Position numbers and translations under genes: made by a program. A stretch of 64,000 nucleotides of DNA from Pisaster brevispinus (Eukaryota > Echinodermata > Asteroidea > Forcipulatida > Asteriidae): contig JAMKCF010000001.1 in the NCBI GenBank assembly GCA_023634235.1, positions 10,550,258-10,614,257 on the forward strand, given 5' to 3'. Positions 33,802 through 43,488 of this stretch are shown here, in pieces (the first letter of the stretch is position 1; every line of letters begins with the position of its first letter). Below the pieces are notes generated by a model. The model saw only the letters and a program-made list of their open reading frames with translations, had not been told where the DNA came from and did no database searches.

Positions 33802-35081
33802 TTAGTAATCAATCAGGATATTCCTGCTACTGTCCACTTCCAGAATGGATTCAAATTCGCTATACACTATAGCTGTTTTCGTTGTTGGTAAACTCGACCC
33901 AAATTTAACTTCTAAGCGTAAATTATTTTTTTAACCAAATTGAAATTGGTTCCGCTTGAGAGGTCGGGTGACATGTCAAAGGCGTAGAGGGTGTATCCGG
34001 ATTCGTAATAGTACCGGAAAATAAAGATCGATAAGCGAGTATAAAAGCGTCATTCTTCCCCGAATACTTGGGTTGTAATGGCCTCCCCGGCGTCTGTTCG
34101 TTATCTACATAGAGTCCTAGAACATTTAAACCAAAGTGTTTAAAATTGAACGGATTCTTATTATAATTACCGTTAAACGAAGAATTGTCAACAAATCTAA
34201 TAACTAATCTTTTAGGAATCTGACCAAGAAACAGATTTTCTCTCGTAAAAGATTGATTACCCTGAGGAATAGAAAATGTTTTGACCTCTACTCTACGCAT
34301 TGTATATTTTGCACTTGTAGTCTGTAAAGTTTTAGCGTGAGCGAGTGCCACCGAGGGACTAATCACCACCTTCCTTAAATAGAGAGAAGCCTCGACGATT
34401 TTTACCTTATAATTTTCATCGGGGAGCGCGCTCATCAAACAGAATGAATTTTTACTACGGTGAAACTAAAGTTTCAGGTCCACCCCATTTAGTAGAAATC
34501 TATCTTGAAAAAATATATCCCCGTGAAAAGGACCACTGAGCTCAACTACTCGGCTCTCTTTGGTTAGTCTATATCTATGTTTGAGACCTTCGTTGACATC
34601 TTCTGAACTTGTAGGGTCGAATTGTCCTATTTGTGCAGCTGTGTCTTTATAAAACAATGCCGAAGTCAGCTGAGATTCTTTTGCTGCCGGTCCGTACGTC
34701 AGTAATGTTTCCAGTAGAGCTCTGTACGGGTATGTATTCGATGGTGACGATATCATTTTATCGTTCAACGAAACGTCTACCTCGGAGAACAGCGAGTGAA
34801 GCATGAGGTTTACGGGGCCAACTGGAGAATCGGCGTTAAGGTCAGTTCCATCTTCGGCTGTTATTTTTTGCTTTCACTTTGAAAATGGTGTGAGCTAAAT
34901 CCAAATAATGTTCTGTCGATCCACTGATGTTGAACTCGATCGAATCAGAATCTATGATATTTGTCAACGGATTGTACTGAATCCATTGTCCTTTTGATAT
35001 CGAAATTTGCGTAGAAGGAACAGAAAATAAATTTAGTTCTGACTTCGTGCATTCGCACTAATGCTTATTTATGAATGCCAT
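33802..35081 (-). pseudogene. Polinton major capsid protein (double jelly-roll), several breaks
   Basis: The start ATG is at 35079-35081 (MAFINKH) and the stop at 33802-33804, about 427 codons, the normal order of size. Recognisable parts are the N-terminal CECTKSELNLFSVP segment, NLMLHSLFSEVDVSLND near 34800, the FFQDRFLLNGVDLKL segment near 34470-34520, KNPFNFKHFGLNVLGLYVD near 34090-34160 and the C-terminal AIVYSEFESILEVDSSR near 33830-33880. Breaks: TAG at codon 8 (35058-35060), a frameshift near 34.82-34.86 kb, an in-frame TAG at 34466-34468, a shift near 34.00 kb and another at an A run near 33.93 kb. It would form the hexon-like trimers of the capsid. Confidence 0.88.
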
Positions 35082-35154
35082 TATAAATTAATAGTCAAAT
35101 ATGTCCAAGGTCCTCTTCTTTCCTCTGTCTGCAACTTTTATGCGAGAAGTACCT
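35082..35154. promoter_or_regulatory. Short gap between major capsid and small virion protein
   Basis: Only about 70 bases separate the two minus-strand genes, so any promoter of the capsid gene must lie here or in the upstream gene. I see no clear TATA box. Confidence 0.25.
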
Positions 35155-35454
35155 TTATTTCTGTGACAGGTGAGCAGCGGCCTGATTAGTAATCTTCCGT
35201 CCCGCTTGTCTCAGACGTTCCTTGGCAGCTGACTGTACGTGTTGACCATTAAGTGCGTCTGAAGCGATGTTTACACCCGTTCTTAAGGCCTGTTTACCGA
35301 GTGTTGTTGCACCTTGTTTTAAGACGGGTAAGGCCGCTCTGAATAACCCTCCGAGAATATTTCCCAGCCCATATCCTCTCTGAATAGGGGCCCCCTTAAA
35401 AAAATTACCACCACCACCCGCCTGATTTCTGTAATATCTCTCGTAATCGACCAT
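35155..35454 (-). CDS. Small basic glycine-rich Polinton virion protein
   Basis: 99 codons, intact. It begins MVDYERYYRNQAGGGGNFF and has GAPIQRGYGLGNILGGLFR, a glycine-rich amphipathic stretch, then an Ala/Lys/Arg-rich C-terminal half. The phrase QRGYGLG...LGGLFR recurs in small Polinton proteins encoded between penton and major capsid. An equivalence to adenovirus protein VI (membrane-lytic, cement) has been suggested for such proteins; here that is only an inference from the amphipathic N-terminus and position. The neighbours are penton (5 bases away) and capsid. Confidence 0.7.
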   Translation of the reverse strand: MVDYERYYRNQAGGGGNFFKGAPIQRGYGLGNILGGLFRAALPVLKQGATTLGKQALRTGVNIASDALNGQHVQSAAKERLRQAGRKITNQAAAHLSQK

Positions 35455-35459
35455 GGTGT

Positions 35460-36216
35460 TTAAAAGAGATTAGGACGACTTCTTCTAAAATGAAGTGCAA
35501 CCGTGAGCTTACCACGTTGAAATGGTTCCTTTTCTCCGGTGTCAGTTCTTATATCTATATGAATGACTTCAAAATTATTCAATTTTACAGGAACGTAGTG
35601 TGGTATATTAAATATATGAGCAATCGTATCCCCTTGCGTAACCATCGATTTCTGAATGGGGACGATTCTTAGTAACGGTGCACTAACGTCTCCAATTAAC
35701 TGATTTTCTACCAAATCACAAAATACATAGTCCATAGAAACCGTTATTGATGTAAACGGGTAGATGTCCCACTGTGTTTTCATTCACAGCTTTATACTTC
35801 AGACCTAACATTCTGTATAATTCATCGTCGAAATAGATGAAGGTACTTTCTTTTAGTTCTATGTGTACACGCCCTGTGTAGTTATTTAACATGACTTTAA
35901 CATTATCTCTTCCAGTATCCGTCATTTCCTGTTTGATTGCGTCCACAATCTCATGTATAGACGTGTAATACCCGGGGGTAATCCTTGCATGGGTTTGCGT
36001 ACGACCAAACTCACTGTATGTAAACGAATTGTTCTTACTGGTAATATTATACCATGAGAAAGGGTAGTGAATCTCCATGAAAGCAACCTCCCATTTACCC
36101 TTTAGATTTATCTGATTAACTAATCGGGTAGTGTAACTACTCAAAGTATTATTTGGATAAACTTTCATCGATGAATTACTTGGTAGTGTCACGTAAAACT
36201 GAGTAGGTGCCGTCAT
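35460..36216 (-). pseudogene. Polinton penton-like minor capsid protein, one frameshift
   Basis: The N-terminal ORF runs from 36216 to 35716 (166 codons) with TQFYVTLPSNSSMKVYPNNT, GKWEVAFMEIHYPFSWYNI and YFDDELYRMLGL. The C-terminal ORF is open from 35783 to the stop at 35460, with LVENQLIGDVSAPLLRIVP, PHYVPV and a final VALHFRRSRPN. The overlap at 35716-35783 contains a single indel. Together about 250 codons, normal for the family. It is predicted to form single jelly-roll pentamers at the capsid vertices. A homologue fragment lies at 40201-40602. Confidence 0.85.
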
Positions 36217-36241
36217 GATGATCTTTATCGTACAAAATCAG

Positions 36242-36840
36242 TTACCATTTAACTAGATAATCGGTTTGACCATTTTTCCTACGTTTTCGAATCACCTTCT
36301 CCTCTTTATAGATGTCGTCAGACTTATTAATTTTCTGTAGTTCTTGTTCATAAAATGAACCCTGTTTTTGTTCGTTATTATAATCGATCAGTTTATACCA
36401 CGGTCTATACTGTCTATTACTCCGTAAATATTTCTTCCGACCATCCGGGGAGATATGATTTTTCAAACGTTAATCTCTGTTTGCTTATTCTTACTTTATC
36501 ACCCAACTCAAATTTAAATTTCCTGGAAGGTTCTGATTGGGCATACAATGTTTTCCACACAGCACTTTCAGTTTCCCCATTCACTTCAACGGGTTTCATT
36601 CTAATCGATCTATGATAAGATCGATTATACCCCTTTACTAGAGATTGTAATATGTCTAAGTATTTAAGACTATTCTTATGTGTAAAGTATTTCCACATCC
36701 TAGTTTTTAACGATCTGTTGAACCTTTCCACGATCGAAGCTTTCACTTCGCTATTGGTTGTGTAAAACTTTATATTTTTATCTTGAAATAATTTATTCAT
36801 TGAAAACATTGGACCTGTCACTTTCTTTACAGTAAACGGC
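36242..36840 (-). pseudogene. Polinton integrase (rve type), C-terminal half only
   Basis: Recognisable on the minus strand are the FYTTNSEVKASIVERFNRSL block with the last catalytic glutamate, KTRMWKYFT, a GYNRSYHRSI segment, then in a second frame (from about 36430) GSFYEQELQKI and a truncated chromodomain-like KVIRKRRKNG...YLVKW followed by a stop. One frameshift lies near 36420-36435. The N-terminal zinc finger and the two catalytic aspartates are absent: upstream sequence belongs to the PC4-Death gene, whose 3' end overlaps this remnant in another frame. The integrase inserts the element; this one cannot work. Confidence 0.82.
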
Positions 36841-37892
36841 CAGTACTTTAGGGTTGTCGATTGCTATGATCATCCAATTCACACGACACGTTTCTATCTT
36901 ACTATCTAGTACTTCCTCTAGAGCCTCCTCAAAATAAACATCACATTGCTCTTCTAAATTCATCATGGTACACTTATCGTGCTGTATCTCACATCTGCGT
37001 TTAGCGTCCCGATCCTTTGCATCTATCCCTTCGTCTACGATCTGTAAAACATCTTCAGGATCAGCTGAAATTAATAAAAAAATAACAAACTATACATACG
37101 AGTTTTGACAAAACAGAATCTGAAATAGTAGTTGGGAATTACATCTTCAGTAGGAAATGAATTGGATTAAAGGAGATAACTTACCCTCATTTTCCTGTGC
37201 ATTCTCTGTGTCTTTTCCCTTCGGTTGCTCTGTCCCTTTTGAGTTCTTGAACTATGTCGTTCCTTCCAATTTTATGAAGAGCCACTAACAGCTGATCCCT
37301 ATGATCCTGACGATTCTGCCCATTGAATAAAAGTAGCATTTGAAAGATCTGTTCCTCGGTCCCTTTATGATCACGTTTCAGTTTCCCCACCGTAGCAGAA
37401 GAAATGTCTAAGTAGGTTGCCAGTGTTTCCCAACCTGACGCCAACTGTTTGGAGAGTCCCCGCAGTGTTTTCTCCGTCAGCCAGTTATCGCTAAAAGCTA
37501 CACCATCGTCCTGAAGCTTTCTCTTCTTTCGCTCCATCATCTATTTTAAAGTATCACATAATATAAATTAAAATTTTGTATAAAACGAAAAAAAAGAAAG
37601 ATGCGCGCACATTTATATTGAATGTTTTCCCTTCTGTCTACATAACCTTTAAAAAAAAACAAATAATAATAATAAAAAATAAATGGTTATAATAATAAAC
37701 TCACCTCATCATTATTAACCGCATGATTAATAACAGGCATCGCTCTACCAGCGCCTTCCAATCCTCAACCGTCATATTTATCCCATGGTGCGTCGCAGTC
37801 CAATCCTCCTTATCTTTACGCTGAATGTATTCTCGGATCTTGACGTACACCTTTCCGTTGTACGGCTCGACTACTGCATGTTTACTTCCCAT
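36793..37892 (-). CDS. Three-exon Polinton cargo gene: PC4-like segment plus Death domain
   Basis: Model on the minus strand: exon 1 37892-37705, donor AG|GTGAGT; exon 2 37540-37185, acceptor aaaatag, donor G|GTAAGT; exon 3 37064-36793, acceptor atttcag, stop TAA at 36793-36795. Exon 1 has YNGKVYVKIREYI, then GINMTVEDWKALVE, the pattern of the PC4/p15 single-strand DNA-binding domain. Exon 2 starts with a basic patch (MMERKKRKLQDD), followed by a Death-domain-like six-helix pattern: LRGLSKQLASGWETLATYL, then LLLFNGQNRQDHRDQLLVAL and IGRNDIVQEL. Exon 3 is acidic and Cys-containing, family unknown. To join all three in frame, one base near the end of exon 1 and one in the A run near 37212 must be off; these are mutations or reading errors. 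It would link DNA binding with apoptosis-type signalling (inference). Confidence 0.6.
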
Positions 37893-38129
37893 TAGAGGGA
37901 AACGACAAGATAGGGACGATTCACTCGTCTGAATGCGCCTCTTTCTTTATGGAAAGGGGGCAGTGCGATCTTCCTTCATCGTTATCATACGCTGCTCCAA
38001 CTTCAGGGAGCGATCGGGGTTAACATTATTCAACCATTCTGGTTTATACTCTCACTACATTATGACTACCAGCCATATCGTACGATGATGATGATGATTA
38101 TGATGCCATGATGCTCAGTCAATATGTTT

Positions 38130-38503
38130 TCGTTAACTAGATTATTAAAAATCAAATTGGCGCGCGTTGTAAATCTTCAGGTTTTTTATGTCTCCTCGTT
38201 CATCATTTCTATTGTGTGTCCTCATTATCTATTCACCCTTACCTCCCCGCCCTCTTCCATTGTGTGTCCTCATTACATCTTTCACCTTTCCTTTCCGCCA
38301 TTTTGTTTTTTCCCCACCCGTTCCGCCATTTTGTTTTATGTCCTTTCATTGTGTGTCCTCATTATCTATTCACCCCTCGTTCCACCCCTTCCATTGTGTG
38401 TCCTCATTATATATTCACCTCATATCAATATTTACTAATCGGATTAATTTGTTTAATCGGATTAATTTCCTTTGTGTGTCCTGAACAGACGCATCCGTCT
38501 ACT
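38130..38503 (-). repeat. Polinton right terminal inverted repeat
   Basis: The reverse complement of the left end: gcgcgttgtaaatcttca at the inner side (near 38163), Polinton repeat units with ttccgccattttgtttt, then cctcatatcaatatttacta, two taatcggattaattt phrases and the terminal cgtctact. Only about one full and one variant tandem unit remain, against roughly 14 plus three variants in the left TIR. Plus-strand ORFs across it are repeat by-products. Confidence 0.85.
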
Positions 38504-38698
38504 AACCATTATTGTTTCTACCGTCCAAAGCGCCCTTATGACCAAACATAATCCTTACTACTGCAATGAATTTAAACATTAACTTTGCTACAAGTACAAG
38601 TCAAATTTAGAAGATTAATAAGACATTGTTTATGATCTCTAGACCGCTAGTCTGGCCAACTCCTTACTGGGCACTACTATCCGTTTGTAGAAACTCAC

Positions 38699-39032
38699 CT
38701 AAAGCACCATTGTAAGTCGGGGCATTCAAAACGGTCAGCAGACACACAGATGTAGTTGTCGCCATCCTGGTCATGTAGATCATATTTGTGTGCTTGAAGC
38801 CGGTGGATGGGGAGTGACCCGACTCAAAAAGAGTCCAAAATTTCTTGGTGACTGAATCCCCGACATCTCTGTGCTTCAAAACATCCGCACATTGAAGTGG
38901 ATGGTTGTGATTGTAGAGCAGCTGCACCATCATGGGAAACTTGTTTGAATGAATGTCACTTGATCGGAAATAAAGTACACATATAGAAGTGAATGGCCAC
39001 AGACGTTTACTGGTAAAATGATAGAAAGTCAT
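38699..39032 (-). pseudogene. CaRF-like / MULE-type DNA-binding exon fragment
   Basis: Minus-strand coding with SSDIHSNKFPMMVQLLYNHNHPL, then CADVLKHRDVGDSV and LFESGHSPST. After a 1-base shift near 38800 it continues with KYDLHDQDGDNYICVSADR and CPDLQWCFR, and ends at a good splice donor (TTTAG|GTGAGT, exon end at 38699). The HNHP plus SADxLxxRDV pattern is one I associate with proteins resembling calcium-responsive transcription factor and with MULE-type transposases of marine invertebrates. It lies 200 bp outside the Polinton. It could be a host gene exon or, more likely, a transposase fossil. Confidence 0.45.
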
Positions 39033-39774
39033 TTAGTTGTTTTGTGTTGCTGTTTTTGTTTTTGGCTGAAACAAAATGTTCAGGATTTTTAATTTAAAAC
39101 AAAAATTTATTTTTTGTATCTTAGTGCAAAAAAGTAATGTACCTTTTAAATGGTCACATCAGTGAGTAATGTAATAGCTTTAAAAAAAATTGCATGGGTG
39201 CTTTTAAAGAGGCATATGGTACATTTGAATTAAAAATGTATATTTCATATTTTACTATTCTTTTTTAATGAAAGTCTTTTGAGGAAAATAAACAAACAAG
39301 TATGAAAAAAAAAGTTTTACTGACCTACTTTTCCTGTTTAAAATTACATGCTTGACAGTGATTGTCATGTTTGATGGACAGCTTGTGTTCTTCGAACTGG
39401 CTTTTTTTATCAGCACCAACTGTTCCACTGTTCACTTTCTTGCTGCAGTCTCAGTTGTTACGTTGAGTCTCAGTGTCGAAGTTGAGTGTTGAAGCCTTTG
39501 TCTGATCCCACATCAGAAAACTCACAGTGTGTTTTTACTGATCAGGAAGAATGGCCTGTATACAAAATAAACCGTCTATGAATATGTGCCTTTGAACCTA
39601 ATTATCAAAACAAAATTAAAAATACCTTTATATGTTTACTTATTTAATCTTAATAACGGCTACGACTAAAATTTTAATTTATTTATTTTTATTTACCCCA
39701 TCCTTACAGAAATTTAAGGAAGCTTGCGGCCAGCTTGCAGAGAGCTTGCCAAGAGCTTGCAGAGTTCCAAATAT
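39033..39774. other. No gene recognised
   Basis: AT-rich DNA with T and A runs. Nothing coding is recognised. Confidence 0.35.
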
Positions 39775-39775
39775 G

Positions 39776-39856
39776 CAAATTAGGGTAAGCTTGCGGCAAA
39801 CTTGCGGCAACCGGCAGGATGACAAGCTTGCAAGTTTGCAAGCTTGCCCTAATTTG
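39776..39856. repeat. Imperfect inverted repeat / hairpin element
   Basis: The left arm (39776-39805) begins caaattagggtaagcttgc. The right arm (39830-39856) ends gcaagcttgccctaatttg. They pair over about 27 bases with a 3-base insertion (ggc) in the left arm and a 24-base spacer. Several further agcttgc phrases lie upstream (39720-39760). It may be a small foldback MITE. Confidence 0.6.
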
Positions 39857-40200
39857 TCTTGTGGCTCCAACTGAACCCAGGGTGGAACGAGGGATGCAGC
39901 AATCGTCGCCAAATGTTCCTCAACGATGTCATCATCGGTTTAGTTGCGCCACAAACCCACCTGCGAGAGGCTATTTGAGACGATGGCCGTGTGGGATATT
40001 TCATGGGTAAGGAGTAGCTCAGTTCTCCCTACAATCCCGGCCATTCCTAACCCTTTGACCCCCTACCCCCAACTATCTGGGGCTCAACAATATCGCTATA
40101 AATGTATATGCCATAAAAAACGTTGGCCATATCTGCGGGTAGAGCGCCTTCAACCGATGTAAAGATGGATTTTTTCATAAACCCTAGCATGAGATACAAT
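39857..40200. other. No gene recognised
   Basis: Mixed composition between the foldback and the second Polinton remnant. Short ORFs only; nothing recognised. Confidence 0.3.
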
Positions 40201-40602
40201 TCATCGTTGAAATAAATGTACGCATTGGATTTTAACTTGATTGTTTTCTTGGAATGGAGAGTCTACGGTGAATCTTATAGCAGATCGCCCTGATTGTACA
40301 GTGCTGTCATTGATGGCATCGATAATATCTTGGGCAGAGTCGTATAAACCATGAGGGATTTTACCATACTGCATCTCCCTGCCGCTTTTCGCTGTATGTA
40401 ATTGAATTGTTTTTATTAATTTAATTGTAACATTATACCACGTTTGAGGATACTGCACTTCAATGATCGCAACTTCCCAATTGCCGACTAAACGTATTGG
40501 GTTAGACAATCTCGTCTTGTAACTCGTCAACGTGTTATCAGGAAACAAAGACATAGACGCATTACTCGGTAAAACCAAGTAAAACTGCGTGGAGGAAGTC
40601 AT
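40201..40602 (-). pseudogene. Second Polinton: penton-like protein N-terminal fragment
   Basis: The minus-strand ORF of 133 codons starts MTSSTQFYLVLPSNASMSLF and continues DNTLTSYKTRLSNPIRLVG and NWEVAIIEVQYPQTWYNV. It is clearly homologous to the N-terminal half of the penton gene at 35.7-36.2 kb but differs at many positions, so it comes from a different Polinton copy or family. The end drifts out of frame near 40240, where a deletion or shift is likely, and the C-terminal half is missing. Confidence 0.8.
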
Positions 40603-40639
40603 TTTTGTGTTGGTTTCACTAGTGTTCTGTCTGATGCAA

Positions 40640-41200
40640 GTCCGTTACCCAACTGTTAAATTTAGCGGGGTACCCCTTCCATTTAACGAAATATTATAAT
40701 GCTCCTCTCCTTTTTATTTTTTCAACACCTTTTCAATTTTGAATACATCGTAAGATATTTTTTGTAATTATTGTTGGTAAAAAATTCCCTCTATTTCCTC
40801 TTGACTCTCATTGTCTTTGGTGACATTTTTAGGCTTCCATCTTAATTGATGAGTGGTAGGTATTATTATAAGTCCTCACAATCACGGGTAATGCGTCTAT
40901 ATTATTCCCAGTATTACGATGAGTAAATAATTTCCAGATTTTAGTTTTTAGCGTTTTATTAAGTCTCTCTACGGCGTTGTGACATTTCCAGTCGTAAAAA
41001 AGTGAATGTTTTTCTTCTTAAGAAATTTTTGAAATTCCTTGTTCATAATTTTGGTCCCTTTGTCCGATTGAATTTTGGAAGGTATCCTATCACTCTTTCA
41101 ATATTTTATGAAAACCTTTGAGAATAGTGTGGCCCATTTTATTCTTTAGAGGTTCAACCCATGCATATTTTGAAATGGCATTGAGGGCGCTCTCTAAGTG
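40640..41200 (-). pseudogene. Second Polinton: integrase fragment
   Basis: The minus strand, in several frames, shows IQSDKGTKIMNKEFQKFLK near 41030-41075 (with the second catalytic aspartate), HFFTTGN near 41000, a degenerate ERLNKTLKTKIWKLF block near 40925-40965, and a YNNTYH-like phrase near 40860. It is broken by many indels. Gene order penton then integrase is the same as in the intact copy, which supports descent from one Polinton. Confidence 0.72.
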
Positions 41201-41595
41201 AGCCGCCATTTTAGTTTAGTGTGACAATTTCGTTTTAATCCTGATCATTCTTCGTCCATTTTAGCCATTTTCTTGCCTGTGACAGTATTTTGTGTCGGTA
41301 ATGTACTGTACCTCATTTTGTGGTTTTTTTGATTACTTTTGATGTCATATTGATGGAATTTCGACATCATTTTGAATGGACACGAACAGTATTATTTGAA
41401 TTTGTACTGCAGCATACATGTACATGTGAATTCTGCATCGCTTCTTGCTGTGTCCTTACATGAGGATTTTGACTTTTTAGTACTTCACAATATCATCTAT
41501 ACAATACACTATTAACAGCTTGCTTGCTGTAGGAAAAACCGTAAAGAAAACTCTTCTTCCGAGAGAACAATGGAACCTACTCAAAGATCTACAAA
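41201..41595. other. No gene recognised
   Basis: AT-rich sequence between the Polinton remnant and a LINE fragment. Nothing recognised. Confidence 0.3.
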
Positions 41596-41874
41596 TTGCA
41601 AAAACAACCAAAAGAAGCTGTCGAGCTGGCAATTTTTAAGAAACTGTATTTATCATCGATTGTGTCTGACAGGATGGAACAATCTACACGACCTACATTT
41701 ACTCAAAGAGCAAACCTGCAGAACCTTGTTCATATTGTCACTTCAACCATGTCACAACGCTTGTCTACTACAGCTCTATTGCCAGCCATGTTACTGTGCA
41801 ATCCGCGTTCTTTGAACAACAAACTCGACGAGTTTAATGCAGTAGTTAAGCGCCTCATTAAGCCTAATTTATGC
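41596..41874 (+). pseudogene. Fragment of a non-LTR element, start of the endonuclease
   Basis: 93 codons, with MLLCNPRSLNNKLDEFNAVV near its end. This is the first strand of an APE endonuclease (N-x-R-S-L-x-N-K). The preceding 55 residues may be the N-terminal extension of ORF2. The coding stops where a dispersed repeat with a DR1 motif begins, so the rest is missing. Confidence 0.5.
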
Positions 41875-42385
41875 TAATTATGTAAATGTATTAGGTCAAA
41901 GGTCACTTTTCCGTGTATCCGCTCGCTTAACTACTTACATGTGTTAAAACAGTATTGTGCCTTGTCAATGTTGGTCAAAAACAACATTTCCGAGCTGGAA
42001 ATTTTCACAGAGCGAGCCAATTATTTTGTGAGAGAGCTCTGTAAATAATGTGATGTAGCGCCCTCATGTGACATGTACAAGTACTGGCAAGGCTTCGTGG
42101 ACTTTGAACCTTATAAACAATGAAGCGGTACAGCCAGCTACAGTGAATTGGCAAAATACGCAGTTTAAATGAGGGTCATTATAATGTAGTTTTTAACGTT
42201 CGGTTTGGACCAGAAGTTAAGGTCAAAATGTTATCGTCTCCTTGCAAAATTTTCAGAAAATCCAACAAAAATCAGGTCATCCTTACGTATATTTTTCTTC
42301 CTATCTCGTAACGCTTAAGCGCCTCATTAAGCTTAATTTAAGCTAATTATGTAAATTTATTAGGTCAAAGGTCACTTTTCTGTAT
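41850..42385 (+). repeat. Two copies of a 72-bp repeat with a perfect DR1 nuclear-receptor motif
   Basis: Copies at about 41850-41921 and 42313-42385 share cgcctcattaagc, gctaattatgtaaat, tattaggtcaaaggtcactttt and tatccg, with about six differences. Each contains AGGTCAAAGGTCA (41893-41905 and 42362-42374), the ideal direct repeat with one-base spacing bound by HNF4/RXR-type receptors in animals. Whether it is functional or chance is unknown. Confidence 0.7.
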
Positions 42386-43488
42386 ATCCGGAACTACTCA
42401 TGTAGGCCCTACGCTCGGTGTTCATTGTGTATTGCACACCCAAAGGAAAGCAGTCTAAAATGTAAAAAATCCATAACTCCTGAACCACACTTTGGATATT
42501 TACAAACGTGCTACACAAAGTTTGACCAGTTTGACCTTGACTTCCGGTTTCAGCCGAAAGATATAATTTAAGATTAAAAAAATCATAACTTCTGAACAAC
42601 ACATTGGATTTGACATAATGACGACGTCATCAGGTGTCGAATTACAAGGTTTTTTAAAGTTGAAAAATAACCATTTGCTATTTGCTGTATCTCGTTGAAT
42701 TTGAAAGCTATGATGTTCATAATTGGGCATATAATGGATCAAGACTGGGGCAACATTCTGGGTCGTTACCTTAGGTCGAGGTTTGCTTTTGTTTTTTGCC
42801 TTAATAAAACTGTTTTCGAGCTTATCTACAGAATAACTTAAGATTGAGAATGACTTGAACATTGAAACTCATCAGATAGTTGAACCTCAGTATCAAGATG
42901 ACACAAACCTAATGACGTTCTGATGACGTCATTGGGCATCAAATAATAATAAATCAAGTTTTAATATTTGTCAAAATTATAACTGATGAACCATTTCTTT
43001 GATTTTAACAATCTACACATCGGATACCTCATTTAAAATTCAACAGACGCTATGCAACACCAATATATCACCTGACGCTCTATAATTAAGTAGGCCCCTA
43101 TACGTTTTTACAACAATTCTAGATAGCCTTTATTGGTTCTAACTTTAGTCAAAATAAGTGGAATCCTCGGGTTCAGTTCAGCACAGCTTGTACTCCGCGG
43201 CCGTAGACGACTTCCGCGAAGTGTGAATAGCGCCCCCAAGCATGAAATTGGAACAACCACATGCAGCGTGCATCGAAGAAAACATTTTAAGGTATAGTCT
43301 ATCACAGAGCAACTTTTCGTTTGGGAGTTTCAACCTTTCAGAAAGACCAAATAACTTCCAATCAAACCTAAACAAATTGTTATTAGGTGATAAAATAAAA
43401 TCTTATTAGTTCTGAGAGACGGCTGAAACATATTTTTATAGCTACTGCTTTCCATATAGACAATTGCTTCCATCAATAATTTTATTTA
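42386..43488. other. Repetitive DNA, no gene
   Basis: Loosely repeated phrases of the type ataact(t/c)ctgaac(c/a)ac(a)cttggat occur near 42470, 42585 and 42980. Two TGACGTCAT-like sites are at about 42620 and 42922. This suggests an old dispersed repeat. No coding recognised. Confidence 0.4.

Larger units (their letters stand above)
23111..38503. mobile_element. Maverick/Polinton DNA transposon, 15.4 kb, nearly complete
   Basis: Inverted ends start AGTAGACGGA at 23111 and close with TCCGTCTACT at 38503; AG...CT ends and about 15-20 kb length are typical of Polintons. The flanks are aacctg (23105-23110) and aaccat (38504-38509), a 6-bp target duplication matching at four of six positions. Gene content fits: protein-primed DNA polymerase B, A32/FtsK-like ATPase, adenain-like protease, double-jelly-roll major capsid, penton-like minor capsid and integrase. 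Plus-strand genes run 25.9-32.9 kb and minus-strand genes 33.3-37.9 kb. Most genes are broken, so the copy is defective. Polintons are self-synthesising elements thought to alternate with a virus-like form. Confidence 0.92.
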
